NCBI GenBank assembly: GCA_047495785.1
Contig: JBLDXI010000010.1
Location: forward strand, 2,046,001-2,110,000
From: Lepidodermella squamata
Lineage: Eukaryota > Gastrotricha
DNA length: 64,000 nucleotides
Direction: 5' to 3'
In this document: positions 10,558 to 20,693 of the stretch, one piece after another
Layout of the letters: each line of letters begins with the position of its first letter
How positions within the stretch are numbered: the stretch's first letter is position 1
Made by a program: the position numbers and the translations under genes
The notes under the pieces: generated by a model
The model's database searches: none
What the model saw: only the letters and a program-made list of their open reading frames with translations
Told to the model about the DNA's origin: nothing

Positions 10558-12795
10558 ATGAAGCATCAATTTATACTGGTGGACAAATCGCTAGTCGAGC
10601 CTTATTTAGCCGAAGTTCCCTTTGGCTTTAAAGTATTCCGCGATGCGAGAGATGGCGAAGATTATCATATAACAATCATCGCACCCGGTGAAATCGAAGT
10701 CGCAGCCGAGCTTCCATCAGATAAAAACTTCTACATTCTCGGCTTGGGAATTAACGCTGACTGCTACTTTCTCGTTTGCCATTATCCAGCAGGCGATGAA
10801 CTACGCCGAAAATTGAATTTGCCGCCAAAAGACTTCCATGTAACTATTGGCTTCAACCGCTACGACAATCATGAAGTAAGAAAAGACGTGACAACGATTC
10901 GAAAATTTGCGGATGATGCTGCTGAGAAACTCTGCAATCACCCTAGCAAAGATACGACGAAATACTTGGCAAATCTCGAATTTTTCATGCAGAAATTTAC
11001 GGATAACGAAGACATTTTATACGCCCTGGCGAAAACTTACGCAAATGTTGGAAAATTTACAAGAGCTCAAGCTTTGGCTGAATCGATCAGCGACCCGGTT
11101 CGGAAATATCGCATCTTATTCGCAGTTCAAAAGTACTTAGGTCAAGAGTTCGATATCGAAACTTGCCTCAATGAATTAAAATCTGTCGAAAATCTTCGGA
11201 GAAGTGATGATCTAGAGAAAGTTCTCAATCATGTCAATTCTCGTTTGGAAGAAAAAATGGCGATTTGCGACGAAGAAGGTTTCGCAGTTCTCGATTTACC
11301 GATCAATTTTTCAAAGGTGACCCCAAATATTTACGGCGGTGGTAAGCCGAGAAGTGCTCGGGTTTTGGCTGCCTTGGGCATTAAAAGAGTATTCAATTTG
11401 ACTGAGAAGCCTCTGCCGCTTCAAACTCACCACTTCCCGACAGATGATTTCCATCCTCCGCCTGATATGGAAGCTATTGTTACTGCTCTCATGCAATCTG
11501 ATGCTCCAACTTTGGTCCACTGCCGAGCCGGGGTCGGTCGGACAAATTGCGTCCTCGCTTGTTACCTAGCCCGGGTAAAAGGAATCAAGGCCGAAAGTGC
11601 GATTCACGAACTGGAGAAAACCAGGCCTAAGGTTCGACTTACAAGTGAGCAAACTGAGGCGATTCACAGATTTTGCCGAGCTCCTCGCCTTAATTCCTCC
11701 CTTATGATGATCGGCCCGCCCTGCTCTGGGAAGTCCACGCTTTGCGAGATGATTATGAAGAAGTACGATGATGTGACTTATGTGAACCAAGACAAATTCG
11801 GCAAGAAGGAATCGTTGAAACGAGCTCGAGAGGCGAAAGGCCACGTTTTGTTCGACAACTGCAATCTTAAAGCGAGTGACCGGGCTGATTGGCTGAGTTG
11901 GAATAAAAAGGTCAAAGCAGTCGTATTCCAACTCCCCCTCGAAAAATTGCTTGAGCGACTCGAAAATCGTGAAGAACACGAAACTTTGACGTCGAAAAAC
12001 CGAACTGGTCCGAAAATCATCGAGGAATCCTTGAAAAACCTTGAATTCCCCCACGAGATGGAGGTTTTGAAGGTTGTAAGGAATGACGAAGATTTTGCGG
12101 CTCTGCTACAACAACTTGGGGTCCGGCGAGAGCCCTGGGCCGATATTATCAAATTTCCAAGAACTAGACATCTCATGAACCTCGGCGCCGCGACTCGGGA
12201 TGATTTGATCCTTGATCGACCAGAGAAACTCTTAGGTGGACAAGAGGTGATAGTCGAAGAGAAGGTGGATGGTGCAAATATGGGAATTACTGTCGATCCG
12301 AATGGTGTCATTGGCTTCCAAAATCGGTCTCACTTCGTCGACCCAGATTACCACGCCCAATTCAAGAAGCTCTACTTATGGCGAGATCGCAATGAAGAGT
12401 CGTTGAGGAAGATTTTAAGGCCTGGTTTGATACTGTTCGGCGAATGGTTGTATGCGAGGCATTCAATTCCTTACTCGAAGTTGCCCGACTACTTCCTAGC
12501 TTTCGATCTCTACGACGCTGATACGAATCGATTTGCGACTAGGTCTGAACTAGAAGCTGTTCTTGAAGGTACGACGATCAACCAAGTCCCCTTAATAGCT
12601 CGGGGGAAATTTAATGCAGAAGAACTGAAGGCTTTCGTGTTTTCTGAATCAAAATTCTACGACGGAATGGTTGAGGGCATATACGTTCGGACAGAAAAAG
12701 GAGCGAGAGCTAAAATTGTACGGCCTGATTTCATCGCTGGCAACGAACACTGGTCACGAGGTCCATTGGAAACCAATCAGCTCGCTCATGATTGA
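10558..12795 (+). CDS. Multi-domain RNA repair protein: 2H phosphoesterase, phosphatase, P-loop kinase, RNA ligase
   Basis: A single intronless frame of 745 residues carries four activities able to heal and seal broken RNA. Residues 1-120 hold two HxT motifs (HIT at 37-39, HVT at 94-96), the 2H cyclic phosphodiesterase signature. A helical stretch follows (about 130-250). A dual-specificity-type phosphatase has the CX5R loop HCRAGVGRT with Cys322 and Arg328, and an upstream TDDFHPPP general-acid region. A polynucleotide-kinase-like P-loop reads GPPCSGKST (386-394). The C-terminal nucleotidyltransferase has ligase motif I KVDG (Lys569), a motif III-like FGEWL, an EG-containing motif IV, and a KIVRPDF motif V. 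This matches the architecture called 'Swiss Army Knife' RNA repair proteins. An intronless state among intron-rich neighbours, with a virus-like primase 67 bp downstream, suggests acquisition. Codon use resembles host genes, so any transfer is not recent. Confidence 0.85.
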   Translation: MKHQFILVDKSLVEPYLAEVPFGFKVFRDARDGEDYHITIIAPGEIEVAAELPSDKNFYILGLGINADCYFLVCHYPAGDELRRKLNLPPKDFHVTIGFNRYDNHEVRKDVTTIRKFADDAAEKLCNHPSKDTTKYLANLEFFMQKFTDNEDILYALAKTYANVGKFTRAQALAESISDPVRKYRILFAVQKYLGQEFDIETCLNELKSVENLRRSDDLEKVLNHVNSRLEEKMAICDEEGFAVLDLPINFSKVTPNIYGGGKPRSARVLAALGIKRVFNLTEKPLPLQTHHFPTDDFHPPPDMEAIVTALMQSDAPTLVHCRAGVGRTNCVLACYLARVKGIKAESAIHELEKTRPKVRLTSEQTEAIHRFCRAPRLNSSLMMIGPPCSGKSTLCEMIMKKYDDVTYVNQDKFGKKESLKRAREAKGHVLFDNCNLKASDRADWLSWNKKVKAVVFQLPLEKLLERLENREEHETLTSKNRTGPKIIEESLKNLEFPHEMEVLKVVRNDEDFAALLQQLGVRREPWADIIKFPRTRHLMNLGAATRDDLILDRPEKLLGGQEVIVEEKVDGANMGITVDPNGVIGFQNRSHFVDPDYHAQFKKLYLWRDRNEESLRKILRPGLILFGEWLYARHSIPYSKLPDYFLAFDLYDADTNRFATRSELEAVLEGTTINQVPLIARGKFNAEELKAFVFSESKFYDGMVEGIYVRTEKGARAKIVRPDFIAGNEHWSRGPLETNQLAHD

Positions 12796-12862
12796 ACCGT
12801 TTTTGAAATTATTAATAAAAACTAAGAATTTCAACAATTTGTTTTTGAAATTAGAATTTTAC

Positions 12863-13606
12863 ATGGAACTTGTTAAATTTTTGAAGCCTCACGAATGTGT
12901 CGAAGGTCCGACGCATACCTCGATACAGTCAGTTTTCAACGACTACGAGCTTGCAAATAGAGATATTGACTATCAAATCAAAGATGAAGAACAATTCATG
13001 GAGATCTACAAAAGACTCGCCGCTGACCCGTCGTTGAATCTCCACATGCATGAACATTTTCGAGACGTCGGTCCTCTTATCGTAGATTTGGACATCAAAT
13101 TGAAAGGCAAGCATGTTAAAAGGTCCAGAGCTGTTGCTATCGAAGCTATAGTAAACATTAATCTCGTGATGACTCGTCAACTTGGCATTCCAAGGGAGCT
13201 TGTTAATGCTTACGTTTGCGAGAAGGACCGAGTCGATACAAGTGGGCCTAGCCGTAAAGATGGTGTTCACATTTTCTACCCCGATGTCTTATTTGGCCTG
13301 AAGCAGCGCTACTACGTCCTAGACGCTGCGGTGAAGCAATGTAACGATAAGTCACTGTTTGATTTTCGAGTGTTGAAAAACGGAATCATCATGTACAAAT
13401 CGACGAAGCGGTTATGGTCACCTGGTTACACTTTGGTGGCGAAATACGACTGTAACATGGATGAATCTCAGCCACAGTTGACTGACTCTGAAATTATTGA
13501 TCTCTTGTCTATACGAAATGTTGCTAACAAATTTGTTGGCGGGCGAAAATTGGACTCGAAACTTCTGGATGACGTTTTTCGACTTTATAACCCTGTGAAA
13601 GGATAA
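12863..13606 (+). CDS. Archaeo-eukaryotic primase (AEP) domain protein, resembling primases of large DNA viruses
   Basis: The ATG at 12863 was chosen because it follows the stop of the RNA-repair gene by 67 bp and starts just before the conserved part, giving 247 residues without introns. The frame stays open upstream into the ligase gene, which I take as overlap. The AEP signature is visible: DVGPLIVDLDIKL contains the catalytic DxD pair, and RKDGVHIFYPD matches the KxGxHI nucleotide-binding motif, with the spacing typical of primases of nucleocytoplasmic large DNA viruses. Only the primase domain is present; no helicase or zinc domain follows before the stop. AEP enzymes make short primers on DNA. 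The protein may be a truncated remnant or a domesticated single-domain enzyme. Family call by motif only. Confidence 0.65.
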   Translation: MELVKFLKPHECVEGPTHTSIQSVFNDYELANRDIDYQIKDEEQFMEIYKRLAADPSLNLHMHEHFRDVGPLIVDLDIKLKGKHVKRSRAVAIEAIVNINLVMTRQLGIPRELVNAYVCEKDRVDTSGPSRKDGVHIFYPDVLFGLKQRYYVLDAAVKQCNDKSLFDFRVLKNGIIMYKSTKRLWSPGYTLVAKYDCNMDESQPQLTDSEIIDLLSIRNVANKFVGGRKLDSKLLDDVFRLYNPVKG

Positions 13607-13699
13607 TTCTGAAATAAAATTAATGGGTTTTAGCCGTTGGATAATAAATAATGCAATACGCCCGGAGCCCGGACTGGGACTGGGCTGGATTTTTTGCTA

Positions 13700-13809
13700 T
13701 ACAGGGTGTTCGTTAAATAATATCCAGCTTTTAGCTCGAAAACGCTGAATCGCGTGCCAAAAGTAGCAAAGCTATTTATAACTACCAATTATTTTTTGAA
13801 CACCCTGTA
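13700..13809. mobile_element. Mariner-like MITE
   Basis: A ~110-bp element with inverted ends: TACAGGGTGTTC at the left and GAACACCCTGTA at the right, with TA at both edges as expected of Tc1/mariner target duplication. It is too short to code and lies just after the primase gene. Confidence 0.75.
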
Positions 13810-15647
13810 TTACGGGCGGGGCTAGCAAGTGGGTGCCTGACAAAAGTCTGCCTGACCTCATGATGAAGGTATGAGTCTGAGATGAAGGTAGAGCTTCCCG
13901 ATTTTTTCACCGAGAAGATTTCACAGAAGATTTCACCGTAAAATCAAGCATTAAAATAAATAATTCGCAAGATGTCTTTTTATTTTACACTTGTTCGCGC
14001 CCGCGCACTTCATGCCATCATCTCATCTCATCCCATATCTACGCATGCGCATTTTCATCGGCAGAAGTCGCTCAGATTTTGAGAAGACGTCATCAAAAAA
14101 CTGACTCTATCGTTATCGTTTTGTAGATATATTTGTAAGCTTTGCATTCGGCCTTACCGGGGTGCAAAACGTTCTGCAAATGGATGGGCATGTTGCCGAG
14201 TACATTCGTAGAACCTCGACAGTCTTTATCCGAGAGTTTGTAACCTGTTGGGAGACAAAAAACCCATATAATGCAATGTATGAACAACAGCTTGGCGAGG
14301 AGTGAAAAAGAAGTTTAGGTACTCTGTGCGCATAGCGACGAGCAGGGCGAAAGCGCGCGCCTCTTCCATGAACATGACTTGTGCCTGCTAAATACCGTAG
14401 TTACCGAAATACAACATCAAAGTGCCGACAAAGAGGTGCCGCCAAGGCTTGTAATTCGGTAACTACGGTATATAAGATCAAATGTGAATTAACAACTCGA
14501 ATTTAGCTTGAAAAGATCACCAACGATGTTTCTAGACGTGCATTTATAGGCTTGTTCTGCACGTAATTTGCACTGGAATCCGCCAGCTTTTAAATCGCCT
14601 TAAATCGCTCAGTATAGTTTCAATGCCGTGGTTACGGCATCTTCGATTCTCTCGTATCCTGCAGCATTCGATACGGCAAAGCTTTACACCCGACAATGCA
14701 ATCATTTAGAGCTCACTCCTGAATATGTATTTTGAAATGAATCAAGTAAATACGAAGAAAGAGCTGGAATCGAATCGGAGCCGCTCTAACTGGAAGACCA
14801 CGAGTGGCATTGTGTTTCATCCCTTACGGCTATTTCACAACGCCACAACTAAGACAGCTGCAGGAACAATACCGAACTGCAGCAGTCAAATATTGCTATA
14901 TTCTGCAATGCTACACGTCGATTGCTTCCTCCCTTCCTCATCACACAACCAGCAAATATAAGCTGCTAAATCTAATTGAAATGCTAGACATCCATTTCAT
15001 TATCGTCTAAAATATCACACCCGGACTAGGCTTCTTTCACCTCAAGAAGGCTAGTCTCGAGGGAATACAAATTGAAATGTGTCGATTCGAGCTATCTTGC
15101 ACCAGCTTTTAACCACTAGGGGATTGGGATCGGTGAAGTTCATTCTTTTTAATCTTCACTGCCTCATTTGAAATTAAACTTAAGAGCGATTTTTATTATC
15201 GGTATAAAAATTAGCCGCGATCTAATTGCTATTGTCTTTTGAGGCATGCAATATATGTGCAATTTTTAGATTAGCCTCGTTCGATTCCTTCAACGCCTTG
15301 AATTGGTGTCAAGTTCCGGTCACATGGCTTTTATGTGAAAAAGACAAGAAAAACAGGAAGCATGCGCGAGCTAAAAGCGCTGCTGAATTATCTATTACAA
15401 TAGCTATCAGCAGCTGGAAGCAATCATGCGCGTGTTATATGCCATCAATTTGCAAAAGCATTATCATATTTCATCATCGTCATCATCTCATTCTCTCTTT
15501 CCGGCCTTTCGACATACAGCTATATATGCGTGAATGGTTCATCGGCTTATTGTAAGCTGATACTGATCCAGGCCCGTTGCGATCAGACGATCAAACGCTC
15601 TTTTCATCACAATATACTGCCGGCTCGTATCGAGAAAATATATCAAT
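13810..15647. other. Gene-poor stretch with an isolated exon-like frame and a hairpin
   Basis: No complete gene is seen. On the minus strand, 14158-14244 is an 87-nt frame bounded by a strong acceptor (TGTCTCCCAACAG) and a strong donor (GTAAGG); no partner exon was found. At 14391-14472 two inverted arms (ATACCGTAGTTACCGAAATAC and its partner) enclose about 35 nt, a small MITE-like hairpin. A TATATA string at about 15520 precedes the NmrA-like gene. Confidence 0.4.
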
Positions 15648-16847
15648 ATGTCTGCGGAGAAGAAAATCATCTCAGTCGTTGGGGCGACTGGAAATCAAGG
15701 CGGTGGTGTGGTCAAAGCCATAATCGCAGCTGGTCCTAGTTGCGAATATTCGGCTCGTGCTATCACCCGAAATGCAAACTCTGAGAAGGTATGATTTGAA
15801 ATCTGTGGAGAACATATTTTTTAATTCTAGGGATTTTCCCAGGCTGCTGAGTTGAAGAAATTGGGTGTTGAAGTGGTTCAAGCTGATACAAGTGATGCTA
15901 AAAGCTTGGCGGAGGTAATCAAAGGCTCGTATGGATTATTTTGTGTTTCGGTCCCGGATTTCTCGGATTATGAGAAGGAGCGAATTCAAATAAAAGCAAT
16001 GGCTGACGCGGCAAGGTGAGAAGAGGCATCTAAGTGTTTAATTCCTCACTCTCATATAACTGGGCCCTCTTAACTATCTAAATTTTCCCGATCTCAGCCT
16101 GAACTCAAGCCCTAATTGCAATGTAAACCTTATTAGGATCGGCCTATAACCTTAATGGAAATCCTAACAATTAATCTAATCTTAACCCTTCTGTTTTTCG
16201 TGCTTTCAAGACTTGCTGGGATCCAACATGTTGTTTGGTCGACATCGGAAGACTCTCGCAAGCTGGTTCCCCTTGGAACGAGCACAATGCCAATCATCCT
16301 AGGCAAGTACTACGTACCATACACCGACATCAAAGCCGAGTGCGATGAATACTTCTCCGATCTGCCAACAACTTACCTACTCGTCCCTGGCTACTGGGAG
16401 AACTTTGTCAACAACGGCGGCCATGCCCCTAGGAAAGGCTCCGATGGCAAGTATTACGTAACAATGGCTCTGGGTAACAAAAGCTTCGTCGGCATGTCGA
16501 TTGAAGACATCGGAAAGTGCATCTTGGGCATTTTCAAGCATGGCAATGAATACATCAACAAACGCATTGGAATCACGGCTGAACCTCTCGATCCGGCTGA
16601 AGTTGTCAAAAAGCTGGCGGAGGCGTCTGGAAAGGAAATAATTTTCGCCAATTTGACCCCTGCGGCCTTCAGGGCTCTTGGATTTCCGGGGTGCTTGGAG
16701 CTTGGAAATATGTTTCAATACTACCAGGAAACCTATGAGGAATTCCGGGCGAATCGAGACATTGGAGAGACGCGGAAACTCAACCCGGAACTCAAAAGCT
16801 TCGACGAGTTTCTTGCAACAAAGAAGGACATTATTATTGTTGAATGA
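15648..16847 (+). CDS. NmrA-like family NAD(P)-binding protein (HSCARG/NMRAL1 type)
   Basis: Three exons (15648-15788, 15843-16015, 16211-16847) join in frame to 316 residues, the usual size of this family. Introns are 54 and 195 nt. The Rossmann dinucleotide motif GATGNQGGGVV lies near the N-terminus. The second strand ends in AITRN and the third in VVQADTSD. Typical NmrA features follow: GLFCVSVPDF, GIQHVVWSTSED and PTTYLLVPGYWENF. Family members are atypical short-chain dehydrogenases that bind NADP(H) and act as redox sensors rather than enzymes; this copy lacks a YxxxK catalytic pair at the usual spot (YYVPYTDIKAE keeps a Tyr/Lys-like stretch). Likely cytosolic. The acceptor at 15842 was preferred to an earlier TCTAG because it keeps the frame. 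Confidence 0.85.
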
Positions 16848-17589
16848 TTATTATGACGACCCTTGAAGGAAAAGACTTTCTAAATGTCGAGTGAAATTTG
16901 TTCTCGGTGTTAAAATCACAGTAAAGCGTTCCTCTGTCTGGCATATAAAGGGAGTTTCGGTGATATTTTCGATCTAAATCAATCTATCTTAGAAAGATTC
17001 GCAAAACTAATATCCGAGATTTCGGTTATAATTTCCTTATCCCAAAGTTAACTGTGTGGTTAACTGAGGCCTAAACATTTTAGATACGTAATCCTGGTAA
17101 CAGACACTTTGAGATCGCGAATTTCGGGTAAACAAATCGAAAAGTATAGATTTATTGATAGAAAAATATGTCATCATCAGCTATCGATTATCGATTATCG
17201 ATTCTAATTCGACAACGAATCGCCAATCAGATCACATTTTCCGGAGATCGACAGTTATTCATTAGCCATATTATAACCGGGATCATCATTTTCAAGAAGA
17301 AAAGAGCTAAGAGAAGGAAAAATAAAATCAATTCTAACAGGGGAAGTATTTGCTACAATCTGCGAAAATGAACGAAACACGGAATACAAGCGCGATTAAC
17401 ATAGGCACGCACCACGCACCATCCGGCGTTCTTGTCGATGTACGGTGTACGGTTCTTGAAAATGTTATCAAAGCTCATCGTTCTTCCCAATAACCTTACG
17501 GAGAATTTAAAAAAACTACGGAAGGTGAAATCTACCCTTCACATTTCAGTTAGATAGTTGAGGACACGTACCACCATATCAAACGTCTT
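16848..17589. other. Intergenic
   Basis: Nothing coding is supported. There is short TCGAT-rich simple sequence at about 17180-17205 (repeated ATCGATT units). Confidence 0.4.
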
Positions 17590-17768
17590 ATCGTTAACGA
17601 TGCGCCAAAACAACCACTTAGATGACTCATTCGATCGTACTTTTAGTCGCCTAACGTAATGTTGAAGTACGTTAGGCCTTTTGAGCACCGATTTTTTCCT
17701 AATTTCGAACGTACTTTCCTCATAAAATCTATAAATAGTAAAGTGGTTGTTTTGGCGCGTCGCTAACG
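17590..17768. mobile_element. Hairpin/MITE-like inverted repeat upstream of arrestin 1
   Basis: Arms CGATGCGCCAAAACAACCAC (about 17597) and GTGGTTGTTTTGGCGCGTCG (about 17743) are inverted near-perfect copies. They enclose about 120 bp that carries a second short inverted pair around ACGTACTT. The likely origin is a small palindromic MITE. It lies 80 bp upstream of the arrestin core promoter. Confidence 0.55.
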
Positions 17769-17848
17769 TTATCTTATCTAATCGCGTACCCTTATCTCGT
17801 AACGTAGTGACGTCGAAATGTGTGGGCAGGTCTGACTCAGACCGCGGG

Positions 17849-17855
17849 TATATAA
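17849..17855 (+). promoter_or_regulatory. TATA box of arrestin 1
   Basis: TATATAAG lies in a GC-rich setting about 95 nt before the ATG at 17945, leaving room for a start site near 17880 and a short 5' UTR. Confidence 0.55.
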
Positions 17856-17944
17856 GGGCCGCCCATTCAACCTCAATCAACATCGTCAAGCAAACTCACA
17901 ACCTCAAAGCTAAAGCTTTCTCAAGCTAACCGGCTTCTACGTGT

Positions 17945-19087
17945 ATGGGATTGAAGTCTCTGCAACTCACCTTCGAACCTTCCGCTGCTAAACAAATCTA
18001 TCAACCCGGTGATGTCGTATCAGTTCTTTGCGATTATGAAATCGTCAATGAAAAGCGGCTATTCCACTGCAACCCAGCCCCTATCACTTTGGTGGTTACC
18101 CTAGAAGGCATTTCCAAGGTTTTCTGGACCGAAACTGAAACTAGGAGCGATGGGAAGTCGAGCACTTCAACAACTCATGTTTATTCGTCACGACGAACGT
18201 TGGTGGCAATGCAGCAAAAGATTCAACTGGCAAGCTATCAAGTTCCTGGGAGGTACCGATTGCTGATCAATTTCCAACTGCCTCTGACTGGGCTGAAAAC
18301 CTCATTCGAAGGCAAAGCTGGCTACATTCGCTACTCGATCAATGCGAAGCCAGAAGCGTCTTGGCTAGCTTCACTTTTCAAGCCGAAAGCAAAGACTCTA
18401 TACTTTAAAATAGTCGAGAACATTCCGCTGGACCAGTTGAATGAACCAGTCTTAGGCTCCAAATCAAAAACGCCTGGTTTCCTCTTCTTGAAATCCGGCC
18501 CGGTCAAGATCGAAGCTAGATGCGACAAAACTGGCTACTACAGCCTGGGCGATCAAGTACGTATCGATGCCAATTTCGAAAACTTATCGTCGCGAAAGGT
18601 CAAACCGGGCGTGAAGCTGATTCAAACCTCTCTGTTCACAGCTGATTGTGGCAAGGTTTACGTTGCAACCAAACATTTCGATTTGCAACTAATGCCCGGG
18701 TTCAAGATTCCTGACGAAATCCTCTCAAAAGGATCTTCGAGCAAATGGGGCTTGGAATTCAAATTGCCAGCTGTTCTACCAACAATTGAAGCTCCGAATA
18801 TTACTGTGGGCTATCATCTCGAGGTTTCGTTATCGATCCCTTGGTCTAGGAATCTTCGCTTGAAGTTACCGGTGACAATGGGAACGGTTCAACGTTACGA
18901 GCAACTTCCTTCAGCTCCTGGTTACGAGATGGCTCCTCCGAGTTACTTTGCATCTTTGATTTTACAGCAAAAGCCAGTGCTGCCGTTCGAAAATGACGAC
19001 GATACAAAGCAGGATAAAGGAAAGAATACTTGGCCGGAATTACAGGACAAAACGAATCCTGATTTCATCGACGTTGCTTGCTTTTGA
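17945..19087 (+). CDS. Alpha-arrestin (arrestin domain-containing protein) 1
   Basis: An intronless 380-residue gene. Alpha-arrestins are cytosolic adaptors that bring ubiquitin ligases to membrane cargo. The N-terminal arrestin fold opens with LQLTFEPSAAKQIYQPGDVV. Typical strands follow (YRLLINFQLP, LKTSFEGKAGYIRYSI). The C-terminal fold begins at GPVKIEARCDKTGYYSLGD and includes NLSSRKVKPGVKL. Near the C-terminus APPSYF contains a PPxY motif, expected to bind WW domains of Nedd4-type ligases. It is first of three tandem paralogues, all intronless, in contrast to neighbouring genes; an ancestral retrocopy followed by tandem duplication is a simple explanation. An AATAAAG polyadenylation signal follows at about 19138. 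Confidence 0.9.
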   Translation: MGLKSLQLTFEPSAAKQIYQPGDVVSVLCDYEIVNEKRLFHCNPAPITLVVTLEGISKVFWTETETRSDGKSSTSTTHVYSSRRTLVAMQQKIQLASYQVPGRYRLLINFQLPLTGLKTSFEGKAGYIRYSINAKPEASWLASLFKPKAKTLYFKIVENIPLDQLNEPVLGSKSKTPGFLFLKSGPVKIEARCDKTGYYSLGDQVRIDANFENLSSRKVKPGVKLIQTSLFTADCGKVYVATKHFDLQLMPGFKIPDEILSKGSSSKWGLEFKLPAVLPTIEAPNITVGYHLEVSLSIPWSRNLRLKLPVTMGTVQRYEQLPSAPGYEMAPPSYFASLILQQKPVLPFENDDDTKQDKGKNTWPELQDKTNPDFIDVACF

Positions 19088-19556
19088 CTACCATCCCTTC
19101 ATTTGAGTTTTTAAATTGCCCACATGGCCTCGTGATTAATAAAGTGATTAGTTATATCCATTTCGCTGAATTCTTTCAAATCAACCTCGATAAAATGTGG
19201 CAATGAAGCGAGTTCAGGCGCGATGTACTAAACCGAAAGCGAGATAAGCTTTATCGAAGCCAAAAATTAGCCGGACAGGCGTCTTATCATTGCCGTTATC
19301 AACTTTCTCTGAAAGGGTCCAATTTTTTGCGGCTGAGTCCACCTGGAGCCAGCGCTTCCAACTAGGTCACAAATAAATCCTTAAACTACTCAGCTCATCT
19401 TTTATCCTTTATCCAAAGTTCATTGAAAGGATGGCAAATTCAACTCAGAATAGTATCTTCGCTAGCTTTTACGATCTTGAAATCACTGAATTCAATTACA
19501 GTTTATGTCCCACTTATTTCCAATGGTTAGGATATTAATCAGACACGTTACAACGA

Positions 19557-20693
19557 ATGTTTCACGAAGGTTTGGAATTGAAGTCGCTGCAACTTAGCTT
19601 CGATCCGGCAACAGCAAAGTCCTTTTATCAATCAGGAGATAACATCGCCGTTTTCTGCGATTATGAAATCGTCAACGAAAAGCATTTGGTCAAGAAAAAA
19701 CCTGGACACATCGCTTTCATTGTCACTCTGCAAGGTGACTCGAAGGTCCGATGGACTGAAACTACAACGCAAAGCGACGGCAAAGGGAGCACATCGACAA
19801 CTCACGTTCGTTCGTCGCACAAAATTTTAGTATCGATAAAGCAGAAGGTTCAGCTCGATGAGAAACAAGGAGAGGGGAAACATCGTATTCTGTTGAATTT
19901 TCAACTGCCAAACGAAGGCTTGAAAACGTCGTTTGAAGGAGCTGCTGGCTATATTCGCTACACCATCAACGCCAAGCCGGAAGGATCATGGTTTTCTACA
20001 CTATTCAAGCCAAAAGCTAAGACTTTGTATTTCAAAGTTGTTGAGGCTATATTTGTCGATAATTTTGCCGAGCAAGTTGCAGGGAACAAATCGAAGACGC
20101 CCGGCGTTCTATTCTTCAAATCAGGCCCGGTAACCATAGACGCTAAGTGTGATAGAGCTGGTTACTACTGCTTGGGAGATCAAGCTAGAATTACGGCTAA
20201 TTTTACAAATTTGTCATCCCGAGAGGTTAAACCCACAGTGAAACTAGTGCAAACCTCAACTTTCACAGCAGATTACGGTCATGCTTACTCTGCCCTTAAG
20301 TCTTATAGCTTGGAACTGCTACCTGGCTACAAAGTTCCCGATGAAAAACTGGCGAAAAATACGTCGAGCGAATGGAGTTTGGAATTCAAGCTGCCTGAAG
20401 TAATGCCGACGACTGAAGCACCGAATATTCGTGTCGGGTACCATTTCGAGGTGCGACTTGATATTCCGTGGTCGAGAGACTTGAAGCTTGAGCTGCCAGT
20501 CACTTTCGGCACGGTTCCGAGGGCTGAAGATCTGTCATCGCCAGCCCCAGCTTACGACTCGGCTCCACCTAGTTACTTCGCTTTGTTTTTCATGCAACAG
20601 AACCCTATTTTGCCTTTAGACGATGATGTGCCGGACGAGAAGAAGAAAGGCGCAGGTGGGGGCTCTAAAGAAAGCATTCCTGAAAAGATGTAA
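19557..20693 (+). CDS. Alpha-arrestin 2
   Basis: An intronless frame of 378 residues, closely similar to arrestin 1 along its whole length: LKSLQLSFDPATAKSFYQ, LKTSFEGAAGYIRYTI, GPVTIDAKCDRAGYYCLGD. It keeps the PPxY motif in APPSYF, so it should also recruit WW-domain ubiquitin ligases. The tail differs, ending in an acidic then lysine/glycine-rich segment. The annotated ATG adds five residues before the conserved start (LELKSLQ); no alternative ATG is closer. No clear TATA box was found upstream, unlike copies 1 and 3. Confidence 0.9.
   Translation: MFHEGLELKSLQLSFDPATAKSFYQSGDNIAVFCDYEIVNEKHLVKKKPGHIAFIVTLQGDSKVRWTETTTQSDGKGSTSTTHVRSSHKILVSIKQKVQLDEKQGEGKHRILLNFQLPNEGLKTSFEGAAGYIRYTINAKPEGSWFSTLFKPKAKTLYFKVVEAIFVDNFAEQVAGNKSKTPGVLFFKSGPVTIDAKCDRAGYYCLGDQARITANFTNLSSREVKPTVKLVQTSTFTADYGHAYSALKSYSLELLPGYKVPDEKLAKNTSSEWSLEFKLPEVMPTTEAPNIRVGYHFEVRLDIPWSRDLKLELPVTFGTVPRAEDLSSPAPAYDSAPPSYFALFFMQQNPILPLDDDVPDEKKKGAGGGSKESIPEKM

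Noticed and set aside
12671-12862. Upstream extension of the primase frame into the ligase gene
   Set aside because: The overlap is an out-of-frame reading of the ligase C-terminus; conserved primase sequence starts only after the ATG at 12863.
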